A stretch of 64,000 nt of DNA, from the NCBI RefSeq assembly GCF_017312725.1, contig NZ_BOPO01000055.1, forward strand, positions 1-64,000, given 5' to 3'. Below are positions 32,404 through 42,500 of the stretch, piece after piece. Both the position numbers and the translations under genes were made by a program. Every line of letters begins with the position of its first letter. Position 1 is the first letter of the stretch. The notes under the pieces were generated by a model. That model worked only from the letters and a program-made list of their open reading frames with translations, did not search any database and had not been told where the DNA came from. This stretch comes from Actinocatenispora comari (GTDB lineage Bacteria > Actinomycetota > Actinomycetes > Mycobacteriales > Micromonosporaceae).

Positions 32404-32459
32404 TTCGACGATTGTCGAACTATGTAGTAGGGTGGCGTCTGCTTTCGACGGACATCGAA
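32404..32459. promoter_or_regulatory. twin TTCGAC-N4-TCGAA operators before the quinone reductase gene
   Basis: TTCGACGATTGTCGAA (32404-32419, perfect 6-4-6) and TTCGACGGACATCGAA (32444-32459, one mismatch) stand exactly 40 bases apart. Both lie in the 70 bases between the uspA stop and ATG 32470. A weak promoter (TTCGAC at 32404, TAGGGT at 32428) falls between them, so a dimeric repressor at both sites would block it. The regulator is not adjacent. Confidence 0.65.
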
Positions 32460-32469
32460 GGGTGGGGCC

Positions 32470-33450
32470 ATGCGCGCGTTGGTGATCGGTGCACCGTCCG
32501 ACGGACCGGACACCAGCCAGGTCGCGGAGCTGCCCGACCCGGCACCGGGGCCGGGCGAGGTCACCATCGACGTCGAGTACGCCGGGATCAACTTCGTCGA
32601 CGTGATGCTGCGACGCGGCGACCAGCCGTACGCGGACAGCTTCCCGGCGTACCCCGGCGACGAGGTGGCCGGCACGGTGCGCGCGGTGGGGGAGGGCGTC
32701 ACCGGGCTCGCCGCCGGTACCCGGGTCGCGGCGTTCCTGACCGCCGGCGGGCTCGCCAGCATCGCGCGGGCCCGCGCCGAGCTGACGGTGCCGGTACCCG
32801 CCGGGGTGCCGGCACCGCTCGCCGCCGCCACCCCGGCGGTGCTGGCCACCGGGTACCTGCTGCTGACCGAGGCGGCCCGGTTCCGCGGCGGCGAGCGGGT
32901 GCTGGTGCACTCGGCCAGCGGCGGCGTCGGCAGCGCGGTGGCGCAACTGGTACCGGTGCTCGGCGGCGGCCGGCTGATCGGCACCGTCGGACGAGCCGGC
33001 AAGGAATCGGCCGCGCTCGCCGCCGGCTACGATGCCGCGTTCGCCCGCGACGCCGGCTATCCGGACCGGGTGCGGGCCGCGGCCGGCGGCGGCGTCGACG
33101 TGGTACTCGACGCGCTCGGTGCCGGTGAACTCGACCACGACCTCGCGCTCGCCGCGCCCGGCGGCCGCATCGTGCTGTTCGGCAACGCCACCGGCGGCGC
33201 TCCCGCCGCGCTGCCGAACATCCCCCGGCTGATGGGCGGCAACGTGTCGGTCGGCGGCTTCTCCATCTCCGCCCTGTCCCGCACCGCGCCGGACCGGGTC
33301 GCCGACGCGATCGGCCGCTGCCTCGACCTGCTGGCGGCCGGGCGGCTCGGCCTGCCGGTCACCGAGGTGGACGGCCTGGCCGCGGCGCCGGCGGTGCACC
33401 AGCTGCTCGCCGAGGGCCGCGGCCAGGGCAAGTACGTGGTCCGGGTCTGA
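32470..33450 (+). CDS. zinc-free NADPH:quinone oxidoreductase (MDR family)
   Basis: 326 residues, standard for this family. The N-terminal GroES-like domain has EYAGINFVDVMLRRG and YPGDEVAGTV. The Rossmann half has VLVHSASGGVGSAVAQL for NADPH, and KYVVRV at the end. The structural and catalytic zinc cysteines of alcohol dehydrogenases are absent. Such enzymes reduce quinones or enones with NADPH. The gene is preceded by twin palindromes and followed after 20 bases by a RidA-family gene, probably on the same mRNA. Confidence 0.92.
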   Translation: MRALVIGAPSDGPDTSQVAELPDPAPGPGEVTIDVEYAGINFVDVMLRRGDQPYADSFPAYPGDEVAGTVRAVGEGVTGLAAGTRVAAFLTAGGLASIARARAELTVPVPAGVPAPLAAATPAVLATGYLLLTEAARFRGGERVLVHSASGGVGSAVAQLVPVLGGGRLIGTVGRAGKESAALAAGYDAAFARDAGYPDRVRAAAGGGVDVVLDALGAGELDHDLALAAPGGRIVLFGNATGGAPAALPNIPRLMGGNVSVGGFSISALSRTAPDRVADAIGRCLDLLAAGRLGLPVTEVDGLAAAPAVHQLLAEGRGQGKYVVRV

Positions 33451-33470
33451 CCTGCCCCGGTGCCGAAGGG

Positions 33471-33890
33471 ATGACGATGATCGAGTTCTTCGAGCGGCCG
33501 GACGGGACGCCGCCCGCCAACGGCTACAGTCACGCCGCGCGCGGCGCCGGACGGCTGGTCGCGGTGTCCGGGCAGCTGCCGGTCGACCCGCAGGGCGTCC
33601 TGGTGGGGGCCGAGGACGCCCTGGCACAGGCCCGGCAGGTGTTCGCGAACCTGGGTACCGCGCTCGCCGCGGCCGGCGCCCGACCACCCGAGCTGCTGCG
33701 GCTCACGTTCTTCCTCACCGACCTCGCCGACCTGCCGGCGGTGCGTACCGCCCGGGACGAGTTCCTCGGCGACGGCCCGCTGCCCACCAGCTCGCTGGTC
33801 CAGGTCGTCGGCCTGGTCCTGCCCGGTGCCCGGATCGAGATCGACGCCCTCGCCGTGGTCGACGACTCCGCCGCGCCGCACGCCGGCTGA
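33471..33890 (+). CDS. RidA/YjgF-family protein
   Basis: 139 residues from ATG 33471. It has ANGYSHAARGAGRLVAVSGQ at the substrate site, RLTFFLTDLADLPAVRTARD, and the arginine in GARIEIDALAVV that corresponds to the catalytic Arg of RidA. RidA proteins are trimers that hydrolyse reactive enamines/imines, such as 2-aminoacrylate. It follows the quinone reductase gene by 20 bases and likely shares its promoter. A 13-bp stem hairpin lies downstream. Confidence 0.9.
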   Translation: MTMIEFFERPDGTPPANGYSHAARGAGRLVAVSGQLPVDPQGVLVGAEDALAQARQVFANLGTALAAAGARPPELLRLTFFLTDLADLPAVRTARDEFLGDGPLPTSSLVQVVGLVLPGARIEIDALAVVDDSAAPHAG

Positions 33891-34000
33891 GCCGGTACGG
33901 CAGACGGCTCCACCGGCGCTCTGCCGCCTCGCCCGCAGGCCGAGCCGTACGGGCGGCGACGCCACGAGCGGTCGGTGACTCCGCGGCGTCGCGTACCCGT

Positions 34001-34034
34001 CGAGCCCGCTCGGGGCCGGTGCCGAGCGGGCTCG
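34001..34034. terminator. bidirectional hairpin terminator
   Basis: CGAGCCCGCTCGG (34001-34013), an 8-base loop, and the exact complement (34022-34034) lie between the converging RidA gene and a membrane-protein gene. An 18-base direct repeat follows at 34024-34041 and 34044-34061 (one mismatch), the second copy running to the membrane-protein stop. Confidence 0.75.
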
Positions 34035-34061
34035 GTTCGATCCCGAGTGGGCTCGGTTCGA

Positions 34062-34808
34062 TTACCCGAGCTGGCCGAACACCACCGCGAACACGGCGAG
34101 CGGCACGACCGCGACGGCCACCACGAGCCGCGGCCGCGGCGCGGTGGCGAGGGTACGGACCCCGAGCGGTACGAACGCGACGGCCAGCCCCGCGACCTCG
34201 ACCACCGAGGCGACGGTACTGCCCTTGAGGACGCCGATCATCAGCCCGGCCATCAGGGCCAGCGCGACGCTGCGCACCGCGCCCATCGTCCGGGACAGGT
34301 AGCAGCCGGCGGCCAACACCACCCAGCCGGCCATGATGCCCGCGTCGAGGCTGGCGACCACGTACTCGGGATGGGTGTAGTACTGCGCGACCGCGCTCGT
34401 CGCCGCGCCCACCCCGGCGGAGTCGACCAGGCTGAACGCGAACGTGTCGACACCGTAGTGGAAGCTGCGCGCGAACAGCCCCAGCAGCACCAGCGCGGCG
34501 CCGCCGGCGGCCCAGCGCGGTCGGGTGGCGCCGACCCGCGCCGCGACGGCCAGCACCGCCGGCCACAGGGTGATGACGCCGGCCAGGAACGTGGCGTACG
34601 CGGCGGACATCAGCGCGGGGTGGCGGTCGTACCCGGCGAGCTGGTGCGGGAAGAAGAACGGCGTGCCCAGCCGCAGCAGGGTGCCGGCGAGCAGCAGGAT
34701 CGGCGCCACCGCCAGGGACAGCCCGGACAGCCATGGCCCCGGGAACCGGAAGTCGGTCGTGTCGCTGGGTACGGACCGGTGGTACCAGCGTCGGGTCGGG
34801 TTGGTCAT
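34062..34808 (-). CDS. multi-spanning membrane protein, function unknown
   Basis: 248 residues from ATG 34808, with about seven hydrophobic helices (LSLAVAPILLLAGTLLRLG, AYATFLAGVITLWPAVLAVA, WAAGGAALVLLGLFAR, and others). Loops carry FHYGVDTFAFSLVDSAG and YYTHPEYVVASLDAGIMAG. No transporter or enzyme signature is visible, and the family is not recognised. It is divergent from a two-component system 156 bases away, so it could be one of its targets. The first 25 residues are hydrophilic and cytoplasmic by the positive-inside rule. Confidence 0.75.
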   Translation of the reverse strand: MTNPTRRWYHRSVPSDTTDFRFPGPWLSGLSLAVAPILLLAGTLLRLGTPFFFPHQLAGYDRHPALMSAAYATFLAGVITLWPAVLAVAARVGATRPRWAAGGAALVLLGLFARSFHYGVDTFAFSLVDSAGVGAATSAVAQYYTHPEYVVASLDAGIMAGWVVLAAGCYLSRTMGAVRSVALALMAGLMIGVLKGSTVASVVEVAGLAVAFVPLGVRTLATAPRPRLVVAVAVVPLAVFAVVFGQLG

Positions 34809-34964
34809 GCCCACAGCGTCGGTGCCGGCACCCTCGCGGCGCATCGGACCGGTGCCCGACCTCGTGCCCGCCGAGCCGGGATGACGGTGTCGCCGCAGGT
34901 ACGGGCAGGGTCTGTCAGACCGTGGTCCGACGCCGGCCGGCCCGGCTCGGGTTAGCGTGCACGG

Positions 34965-36086
34965 ATGATCGTCGATACGGGTGGCCGGCGGTGGCTCGTG
35001 GCCGACGCCGCGGCCGCGCTGCTCGTGGTCGCGGTGAGCGGCTTCGCGATGGTCGACCTGGGCGCCGGTGGCGGTGCGTGGCTGCCGCTCGCGGTGCTGG
35101 TGGGTGCCCCGGTCGCCGTCCGGCGACGCTGGCCGCTGCCGGCCGCGGGGGTGGCGCTCGCCGCCGCCCTGTTCGCCGTGCGCAGCGGCGCGATACCGAC
35201 GGTGGCCGCGCCGGCGCCGTACGCGGCGGTGGCCCTGACCCAGTACCTGGTGGGCGTACGGGTCTCGCGCCCGGCCGCGGCGGTCACGATCGTGGTCGCG
35301 GCGGTCGCCGCGGTCCTCGTGATCGGGCACGGCTCGGGCTCGGCGGTGCTGATCGCGACGATGGTGTGCGCGCCGTGGGCGCTCGGCCGCTACGTCGGGT
35401 ACCGGCGGGCCCGGGCCGAGCGGGCCGGCACCGAACTGGCCGAGCACGCGGTCGCCGAGGACCGGCTGCGCATCGCTCGGGACATGCACGACGTGATCGG
35501 CCACGACCTGTCCCTGATCGCGGTGAAGGCCAGCGTGGCGCGCCATGTGGCGCTGGCACGGCCGCAGGAGAGTCAGGACGCGCTGGCCGTGATCGAGACG
35601 GCCAGCAGGGAGGCGCTCACCGAGCTGCGACGGGTTCTCGGCCTGCTGCGCGAGGGTGCGGACACCGTGGCCCCCGCCGGTACCGAGGAGGAGCTGCGCG
35701 AGCTGGCGGATCGCGCCCGGCAGGCGGGGGTCGAGCTGACCGTGACGCTGCGGCGACCGGAACTGCCGCCGGACGGGGTACGCCTGACCGTGTACCGGAT
35801 CGTGCAGGAGGCGCTGACCAACGTGGTCCGGCACGCCGGGCCGACCCGCTGCCGGCTGGCCGTGGTCGCCGATGCGACCGCGGTCACCGTCGAGATCAGT
35901 GACGAGGGCCGGCGCGGTGCTCCGCCACGGGACGCGGTGCGCGGTGCCGGGCACGGGCTGCGCGGGATGCGGGAGCGGGTCGCCGCCTACGACGGCACCC
36001 TCGTCGCCGCGGCCCACCCGGCCGGCGGATTCCGGGTGGCGGCGCGGATTCCGTACCCGGCGGTCGGGGAGGATGGACGACCGTGA
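34965..36086 (+). CDS. NarL-type sensor histidine kinase (HisKA_3)
   Basis: 373 residues. The first 140 contain four to six membrane helices with no extracytoplasmic sensor domain. The dimerisation/phosphoacceptor helix is DRLRIARDMHDVIGHDLSLI with H175. The ATPase domain shows the N box VYRIVQEALTNVVRHA and the G box AGHGLRGMRERV. It phosphorylates the response regulator encoded by the next gene, whose start overlaps by four bases. Signals for this DesK-like group are often membrane or envelope stress. Confidence 0.92.
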   Translation: MIVDTGGRRWLVADAAAALLVVAVSGFAMVDLGAGGGAWLPLAVLVGAPVAVRRRWPLPAAGVALAAALFAVRSGAIPTVAAPAPYAAVALTQYLVGVRVSRPAAAVTIVVAAVAAVLVIGHGSGSAVLIATMVCAPWALGRYVGYRRARAERAGTELAEHAVAEDRLRIARDMHDVIGHDLSLIAVKASVARHVALARPQESQDALAVIETASREALTELRRVLGLLREGADTVAPAGTEEELRELADRARQAGVELTVTLRRPELPPDGVRLTVYRIVQEALTNVVRHAGPTRCRLAVVADATAVTVEISDEGRRGAPPRDAVRGAGHGLRGMRERVAAYDGTLVAAAHPAGGFRVAARIPYPAVGEDGRP

Positions 36087-36748
36087 GCGAACCGATCCGA
36101 GTACTGATCGCCGACGACCAGACGCTGCTGCGAGACAGCTTCCGGGTGCTGCTCGACGCCGTGGACGGCCTCGCGGTCGTCGGCGAGGCCGGTACCGGCG
36201 ACGAGGCGGTGCGGCTGGCACTGGCCGAGCGACCGGACGTGGTGCTGATGGACGTCCGGATGCCGCGCATGACCGGAATCGAGGCCACCCAACGGATCTG
36301 CGCGCAGACCGACGTGCGGGTGCTGATCCTGACCACGTTCGACCACGACGAGTACGTGTACGCGGCGCTGCGTGCCGGCGCGTCCGGCTTCCTGCTCAAG
36401 GACACGTCCGCGGCCGACCTGCTCGCCGGTATCCGGGTCGTCGCCGCCGGCGAGTCGCTGCTCGCCCCGACCGTCACCCGGCGGCTGATCGCCCAGTACG
36501 TCGGGCAGCCGCGGCCGTCCCGGCCGTTCTCGCCGCGGCTGTCCGGGCTGACCGACCGTGAACGCGAGGTGCTCGCCCTGATCGCCCGCGGACTGTCCAA
36601 TCCGGACATCGCCGCGCACCTGACCGTCAGCCTGGCCACCGTCAAGACGCACGTCGGACGCCTGCTCACGAAGCTCGCCGCCCGCGACCGGGCCCAGCTG
36701 GTCATCACCGCCTACGAGACCGGCCTGGTCACCCCGTCCGGACCGTGA
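36083..36748 (+). CDS. NarL/FixJ-family response regulator
   Basis: 221 residues. The receiver domain has the acidic pair in IADDQTLLRD, phosphoacceptor D57 in VVLMDVRMPRMTG, and the lysine in FLLKDTSAADL. The C-terminal LuxR helix-turn-helix is LTDREREVLALIARGLSNPD and VSLATVKTHVGRLLTKL. It overlaps the kinase gene by four bases. Targets are unknown; the divergent membrane-protein gene is the nearest candidate. Confidence 0.94.
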   Translation: MSEPIRVLIADDQTLLRDSFRVLLDAVDGLAVVGEAGTGDEAVRLALAERPDVVLMDVRMPRMTGIEATQRICAQTDVRVLILTTFDHDEYVYAALRAGASGFLLKDTSAADLLAGIRVVAAGESLLAPTVTRRLIAQYVGQPRPSRPFSPRLSGLTDREREVLALIARGLSNPDIAAHLTVSLATVKTHVGRLLTKLAARDRAQLVITAYETGLVTPSGP

Positions 36749-36783
36749 CCCGCAACGGTGGTGCGCGCACGGCACCGGACCGC

Positions 36784-37198
<415 letters not shown>

Positions 37199-37209
<11 letters not shown>

Positions 37210-37765
37210 CGGTGCCGGCCGGTTCGTGGTCGGCGCCGGCCGACCGTTCGGTGAACTCCCGCAGTCGCCGTGCGGCCCGGGTCACCGCCTGCTCGGCCGC
37301 GGCGCGGCCGGCCGCACCGTACCGGTCGCGGGTGCCCACGGCGGCCAGCCAGCGGCGCAGCTTGGCCAGGTCGGCCTCGTTCTCCTCCACCTCGGCGAAG
37401 GTGAACTTGCCCCGCGCCGATTCGGTGGCCAGCTCGGCGATCAGCGCCTCCGCGCGCTCGACGACCTCGGCGTACTCGGCGTCCCGGTCCGCGTTCGCCC
37501 GGGCCAGCAGCGCCCGGTGCGCCGGCACGCTCATCGCGTCGATCGGGTACGTGTCGAAGCTGCCACCGGCCTCGGTCACGCCCGCGGCGAGCGCGGCCAG
37601 CGTGGCGTCGTCGGCCGCGCCGGCCGGGAGCAGGCAGGTCGAGGCGCCGACGTACACGGCGCCCAGCCGGTGCAGTCGCCGCCAGGTGGACACGCGTGCG
37701 GTGGACGGCTGGGCCGGCGCCCGGTAGCCGATCAGCAGCCACGCCCGGCTCTCGTCCGTACTCAT
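37199..37765 (-). CDS. ChrB N-terminal-domain protein
   Basis: 188 residues from ATG 37765. The sequence WLLIGYRAPAQPSTARVSTW, RLHRLGAVYVGASTCLLPA is the ChrB_N pattern of the chromate-resistance regulator ChrB; the C-terminal ChrB domain is absent. The second half is a long charged helix (EYAEVVERAEALIAELATES, NEADLAKLRRWLAA). Stand-alone ChrB_N proteins occur in actinobacteria; a DNA- or ligand-binding role is inferred. It is preceded within 12 bases by two palindromic operators and coupled to a DUF1232 gene downstream. Confidence 0.7.
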
Positions 37766-37776
37766 CCGGGCAATCG

Positions 37777-37812
37777 TGCAACAGGTGTTGCATCGACGCA
37801 ACACCTGTTGCA
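37777..37812. promoter_or_regulatory. nested double palindrome, probable tandem operator
   Basis: GCAACAGGTGTTGC (37778-37791) and GCAACACCTGTTGC (37798-37811) are each 6-2-6 palindromes and, being mutual reverse complements, form together a perfect 15-bp inverted repeat with loop ATCGAC. Centre-to-centre distance is 20 bp, two helical turns. The block ends 12 bases from the ChrB-like start codon, where it would cover the promoter of the ChrB-DUF1232 operon. Confidence 0.75.
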
Positions 37813-37904
37813 ACGTGGTGGCCCGCGGACCGGACGCGAGGCCCGAACCGGTACACCAGGGGAGGTTTCCGCGGCTGATCCGGTCGGGACGGAACGGGCC
37901 GGGA

Positions 37905-38732
37905 TCAGCCGGCGGAGACCAGCTGTTCGGAGCGGTCCCACAGGGCGCGGGCGAGTTCCGGGTCGGCGGCCTGGCGGTTGACCGGGCCGGCCGGCCGGCT
38001 CTTCTCGTAGTACCCGCCGGACTGCCAGGTCTCGCCGGGAGTGCCGCCGGCGAGGAAGCTCAGCCGGGCGCCGCCCTTGTCCGCGTCGACCAGGAACAGC
38101 TTCATCACCGGCAACTGGTACGTGAGGCGCACCAGCGCCGAGCCGCTGGAACCGAAGTTGCTCGCCACCGCACCGGGATGAAACGCCGCCGCCGACAGGC
38201 CCTGCTCGTGGTAGCGGCGGTGCAGTTCGTTGCTGAACAGGATGTTGGCCAGCTTGGTGTCGCTGTAGGCGCCGGTCGCGCTGCGCTTGCGCAGGGTGCC
38301 GAGCTCGTCGACGTCGATCCGGCCGCCCTTGGCCATCGCGCTTGACGTCTGGATGACCGCGGCCTTCGAGGCGATCAGCCGCTCCAGCAGCAGGCTGGTG
38401 AGCAGGAACGGTGAGAGATGGTTGATCTGCAGGGTGTAGTCGAAGCCGTCGGTCGTGGTCTGCTGGCCGTAGATGCCGCCGGCGTTGTTGGCCAGCACGT
38501 CGATCCGCGGGTACGCGTCGAGCAGCTCCCGCGCGAGCGCCCGCACCTGGTCGAACTCGACGAAGTCCGCCAGGTGGTACGGGCGGCCGAGCTCGTCGGC
38601 GATCCGCTTGGTCTTGTCCGGTGAGCGGCCGACGAGCACCACGTCGTCGCCGCGTTCGGTGAGTTGTCGGGCCGCGGCGGCGCCGATCCCGTCGCTGGCC
38701 CCGGTGATGACGATGGTCCGCTGCTCGGCCAT
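37905..38732 (-). CDS. short-chain dehydrogenase/reductase (retinol-dehydrogenase-like)
   Basis: 275 residues. TGASDGIG binds the cofactor, with GRSPDKT after strand 2 suggesting NADP(H). NNAG, the catalytic Ser in QTSSAMA, and YSDTKLAN (Tyr and Lys) complete the site. The LQINHLSPFLLTSLLLERL segment is typical of the RDH/WWOX-like SDRs. Substrate unknown. A dyad just upstream of its start suggests single-gene repression by a TetR-type protein not encoded nearby. Confidence 0.9.
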   Translation of the reverse strand: MAEQRTIVITGASDGIGAAAARQLTERGDDVVLVGRSPDKTKRIADELGRPYHLADFVEFDQVRALARELLDAYPRIDVLANNAGGIYGQQTTTDGFDYTLQINHLSPFLLTSLLLERLIASKAAVIQTSSAMAKGGRIDVDELGTLRKRSATGAYSDTKLANILFSNELHRRYHEQGLSAAAFHPGAVASNFGSSGSALVRLTYQLPVMKLFLVDADKGGARLSFLAGGTPGETWQSGGYYEKSRPAGPVNRQAADPELARALWDRSEQLVSAG

Positions 38733-38743
38733 GAGCCCTCTTC

Positions 38744-38769
38744 CTCACTACCAGACGGTCGTACGTGAG
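38744..38769. promoter_or_regulatory. inverted repeat upstream of the SDR gene
   Basis: CTCAC (38744-38748) with adjoining TAC and, after CAGACGGTC, GTA and GTGAG (38765-38769) make an imperfect dyad 12-37 bases before the SDR start. The CAGACGGTC centre resembles TetR-family sites, but the symmetry is incomplete. Confidence 0.4.
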
Positions 38770-38919
38770 AGGAACGTGGCGGCGGATCCGGTCCGCGGCG
38801 CCTGGTGTCCATGATGGACCCGCGCGCAAGCGGGTGTCGGCGAACCGTGCTGGTTCGGGCCTCGTGCCCGGTCTTCGGAGCGCGCCGGGCGGGGAGTCGG
38901 CTCCCCGCCCGGCAGTTGC

Positions 38920-39339
38920 TCAGGTCTGGTCCTGCACCTGCTTCATCAGGTCCAGGCCGACGCCGGACACCGCCAGGATGATCTGCACGACGAAGTACGC
39001 CGCACCGATGATCCCGAGAATCAGGCCGACGGTGCCCAGGGTCTTGTTGGTCGCCTGCCCGTTGTCGGCCTTCTTGCGGCCGAGCACGCCGAGAATGATC
39101 GCGGGCACGCCGCCCCAGATGCCGGCGTAGAAGCAGCAGAGGACGATCGACACGATGCCGGCGACCAGCGCGATGATGTTCAGCGCGTTACCGCTGGTGT
39201 CGGCGGGCTGGCCGCCCATGCCGGGTGGCGGCGGGGGCATGCCGGGGCCACCGGGGCCCTGCCCGTACGGGGGTTGCGACGTTCCTCCGTCGTAGGGGTC
39301 GCCCGGGCCACCGGGCCCGGTCGGCGGGATCGTAGTCAC
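38920..39339 (-). CDS. DUF4190 membrane protein with proline/glycine-rich N-terminus
   Basis: 139 residues from GTG 39339. About 48 residues of Pro/Gly-rich, presumably disordered tail (PPYGQGPGGPGMPPPPPGM) precede two membrane helices (LNIIALVAGIVSIVLCC and LGTVGLILGIIGAAYFVVQI). Between the helices is GVPAIILGVLGRKKADNGQA, the DUF4190 signature. The family is common in actinobacteria and its role is unknown; the tail probably recruits partner proteins at the membrane. The gene is monocistronic. Confidence 0.88.
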   Translation of the reverse strand: MTTIPPTGPGGPGDPYDGGTSQPPYGQGPGGPGMPPPPPGMGGQPADTSGNALNIIALVAGIVSIVLCCFYAGIWGGVPAIILGVLGRKKADNGQATNKTLGTVGLILGIIGAAYFVVQIILAVSGVGLDLMKQVQDQT

Positions 39340-39362
39340 GCTGGCAGTTCTCCTCCGTCAGC

Positions 39363-39386
39363 CACGGCGTCCTGGTCGACGCCGTG
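39363..39386. repeat. 9-bp stem-loop in the leader of the DUF4190 gene
   Basis: CACGGCGTC (39363-39371), six bases, and the exact complement (39378-39386). It lies 24-47 bases before the DUF4190 start codon. It could be an RNA hairpin in the 5' leader or an operator. Confidence 0.45.
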
Positions 39387-39594
39387 TGTTGGCCTGCGGG
39401 TCAGCCATACCCACACAGTCGGGAAAGACTACATCCGCAGGGTGTGGCCTCACATCATCGATGTTGACCGCAACCCCGCGGCCCACGTACGGCGGCGATC
39501 GGGGACTCGCGGCATCGTCGTTCGGTGACCGACGGGTGGCGCAGCGCAGCGTCACGGGGTCGACCGCGCGTACCGGATGTGTGAGGATCCGGTC

Positions 39595-42500
39595 ATGACA
39601 ACGTTGCCAGGCGAGTCGTCGACCGTGCAGCCCGGCCTGAGTCGTCGCGGACTCCTGCAGGCGGCGGGCGCCGCCGGCGCGCTCGCCGCCGCATTGCCTT
39701 ACGTTGCACCGGATCGCGCCGCGGCCACGACCGCCGACGCGCGGCGACGGCTCGCCGCCGACGAGGTCGCGCGCACCTACCATCGGGTACTGCTCCGGCA
39801 CACTCGGTGGGCCGAAACGCAGTGGGACGAGAGCGCCGGCCACTACCTCGCGAAGGACTTCTCGTTCGCGGTCGTGCTCGGCAATGCGGTGTTGCTGACT
39901 CGTGACGGTTACGACGCGGAGCTCGCCGGTGTCGATGCCGCGACGTTGCGGCAACACACGGTCGCCACGCTGTCGCACTTCGCCGCGTCGAACCGGCTGC
40001 TCGGCGGCACCGAGTGGGGCAAGACGCTGTTCTTCGACACCACCTTCCAGCTCTACTTCCAGCTGGCCGGGCGGCTGCTGTGGGACGAGCTCGACGCGCG
40101 GACCCGGACCGACCTCGACCTGATCGCCCGGCGGCAGGCCGACTACACCGTCTCGCTGGGCAGCGGCGACGATCCGCTGTCCGGATCGTGGACACCGCAC
40201 GGGTTGTCCGGCGGCTGGGTCGGCGACACCAAGCTGGAGGAGATGGGCGTCTACGCGCAGTCCATCGCGCCCGCGCTGGCCTGGGCGCCGGACGCGGCCA
40301 GTGCGGCGGGCTGGCGCGACTGGTACGACCGGTGGAGCCGCAACGAGACCGGCCACCCGGCGGCCGACCACGCCAACCCGGCGATCGTCGACGGCGCGCG
40401 GGTGTCCAGCAACACCGCGCACAACCTGTACGACACGTTCCTGGTGGAGAACCACGGCTCGTTCGGACCGCACTACCAGTGCGAGCTGTGGCGCACCTCC
40501 GGCCGCAACGGCATCCACTTCATCACCGCCGGTCAACCGATGCCGGCGGTACTGGCCGAGCAGCCGAACGGGGACCGGTTGTGGCGCAGCATCCTCGCGG
40601 TGATGAGCGACGCGGGTGAGCCGCTGATGCCGATGGTCGCCGACCGGGAACACCTGTACGGCCGGGACGTCATCCCGATCGCGTTCCTGGCGCAGGTGCT
40701 GGGCGACCGGCGGGCGGCGTGGGCCGAGCAGGCGCTGGCCGCGCGGCTCGACGCCTACCAGGACTATCCGCCGCAGTACCGGATCACGAAGTTCTCCGGC
40801 GAGCCCAAGTACGAGCCGGAGGCACGCGCCGAGGTGGCGATCAGCTACCTGTTGCACGAGTGGCGGGCCCGGGAACGCGGCCCGGTGGCGCCACTGTCGG
40901 CGGCCGAGGTGTTCGCCGACGCGGCCGGCGTCCTCGACTTCGGTACCGGGCCGGGTCTGGTCGCGCACCAGTCGCCGGCGGCGTGGGCGGGCGCGGTCAG
41001 CAAGCCGGGCTTCGCCAAGTTCGCCTGGCAGCCGGGGCACGACGACTGGCTGTTCGTCCTGAGTGGACCGACGCCGATGTTCCTGCCCGCCACCGGCGCC
41101 GCGGTGCGCAGCCGCACCGTCGCCGCCTACACCCGGGTACGGGACGGGTTCGACGCCAGCGCGGTGGTGCTCGGCTTCGACACCGGCCGCGCCGGGTTCG
41201 CCTCGCTGCCCGGCGGTTCGGTGGTGTACGCGTCCAGCGGTGTCGCCGCCGGCGAGGGGCACCTGGAGGTCCACAACCTCACCATGCCGGGCGTGCCCGG
41301 TCTCGACGGGGACCGTACCTACACCGCCGCCGAGGGCGGCGTGACCGTGCCGGCGAACGACGACTCGTCCGGCGCGGCGCGGGTCGACACCGTCACGTTC
41401 GACCGGACGAGCGCGCGCTGGGTGCGGATGCTCGGCGTCACCCCGGATCCCCGGTACGGGTACTCGATCATCGAGTTCGCGGTGCGGGACGGCGCCGGCG
41501 CGAACCTGGCGCAGGGCAGGGCGACGAGCGCGTCGTCGGCCGACACCGGGCATGCCGCCGGGTACGCCACGGACGGCGACGACGCGACCCGCTGGGCGGT
41601 GTCCAAGGCCGATCGACCGCGCGCCGACAGCTGGCTCGCGGTCGATCTCGGCAGCACGGTCGGCTTCGACCGGGTGCGGATCGACTGGGAGGCGGCGGCC
41701 GGCCGTGCTTACCGCATCCAGGTGTCGGCCGACGGCGCGAGCTGGACCGACGTGGCGAGCTACCCGCATCCCGACCTGTCCAGCACCGGTGGCTGGCTGA
41801 ACGTCGACGGGCGCGCCGGACTGGTCGTGCGCGGCAGCGAGCACCCGATCACCGTGCAGGGCAACGTGATCACGCTCGCCGACGGCCCGGCCGCGCCGCT
41901 GCTGGTGGAGGGGCGCCCCGGGCTGGATGCCGCCGCCACCCGCACGGCGGCGGCCGCCCCGGCGCCGTCCACCGACGCCGACGGGCTGGCCGCGAGCCTC
42001 GCCGAGGGGTACCTCAGCCTGTTCAACCTGACCGGATCCCGGCTGACCGGGACCGTGACGATTCCGTTGCAGGGCAACGCGGTGCCGCTCTTCGCCGGTA
42101 CGCAGACCACGACCGTGCACGGTGCCGCCTACCGCGCGGAGCTGCCCGCCGCCAGCGGTGCGGTGCTCGCGCCGTGGTTCGGCGTCGAACCGGTCGGCGG
42201 ACACCGGCTGCCGGCAGGGCTCGTCGTCGAGGTGCTCGACGCGCAGCGGCTGCGGCTGCACGGGCCGTCCGGCCCGGTACGGGTGCGCAGCCGCCACGGC
42301 GCCGACCGGGTCGTCGTGGTCGGCGCGCACCGCACCGACGTGGTCTTCCGGTCGGTCCCGGCGTACCCGATCGCCGACCTGGCGCTGGGTCGGGTGACGT
42401 TCCCGACCAGCCCGCTGCCGGCCGGCATGACCGACCCGGTCGCCGCGGTGGACGGCAGCGACGCGACGGCGTGGACGCCGGGTCGCGCCGGCCGGATGGT

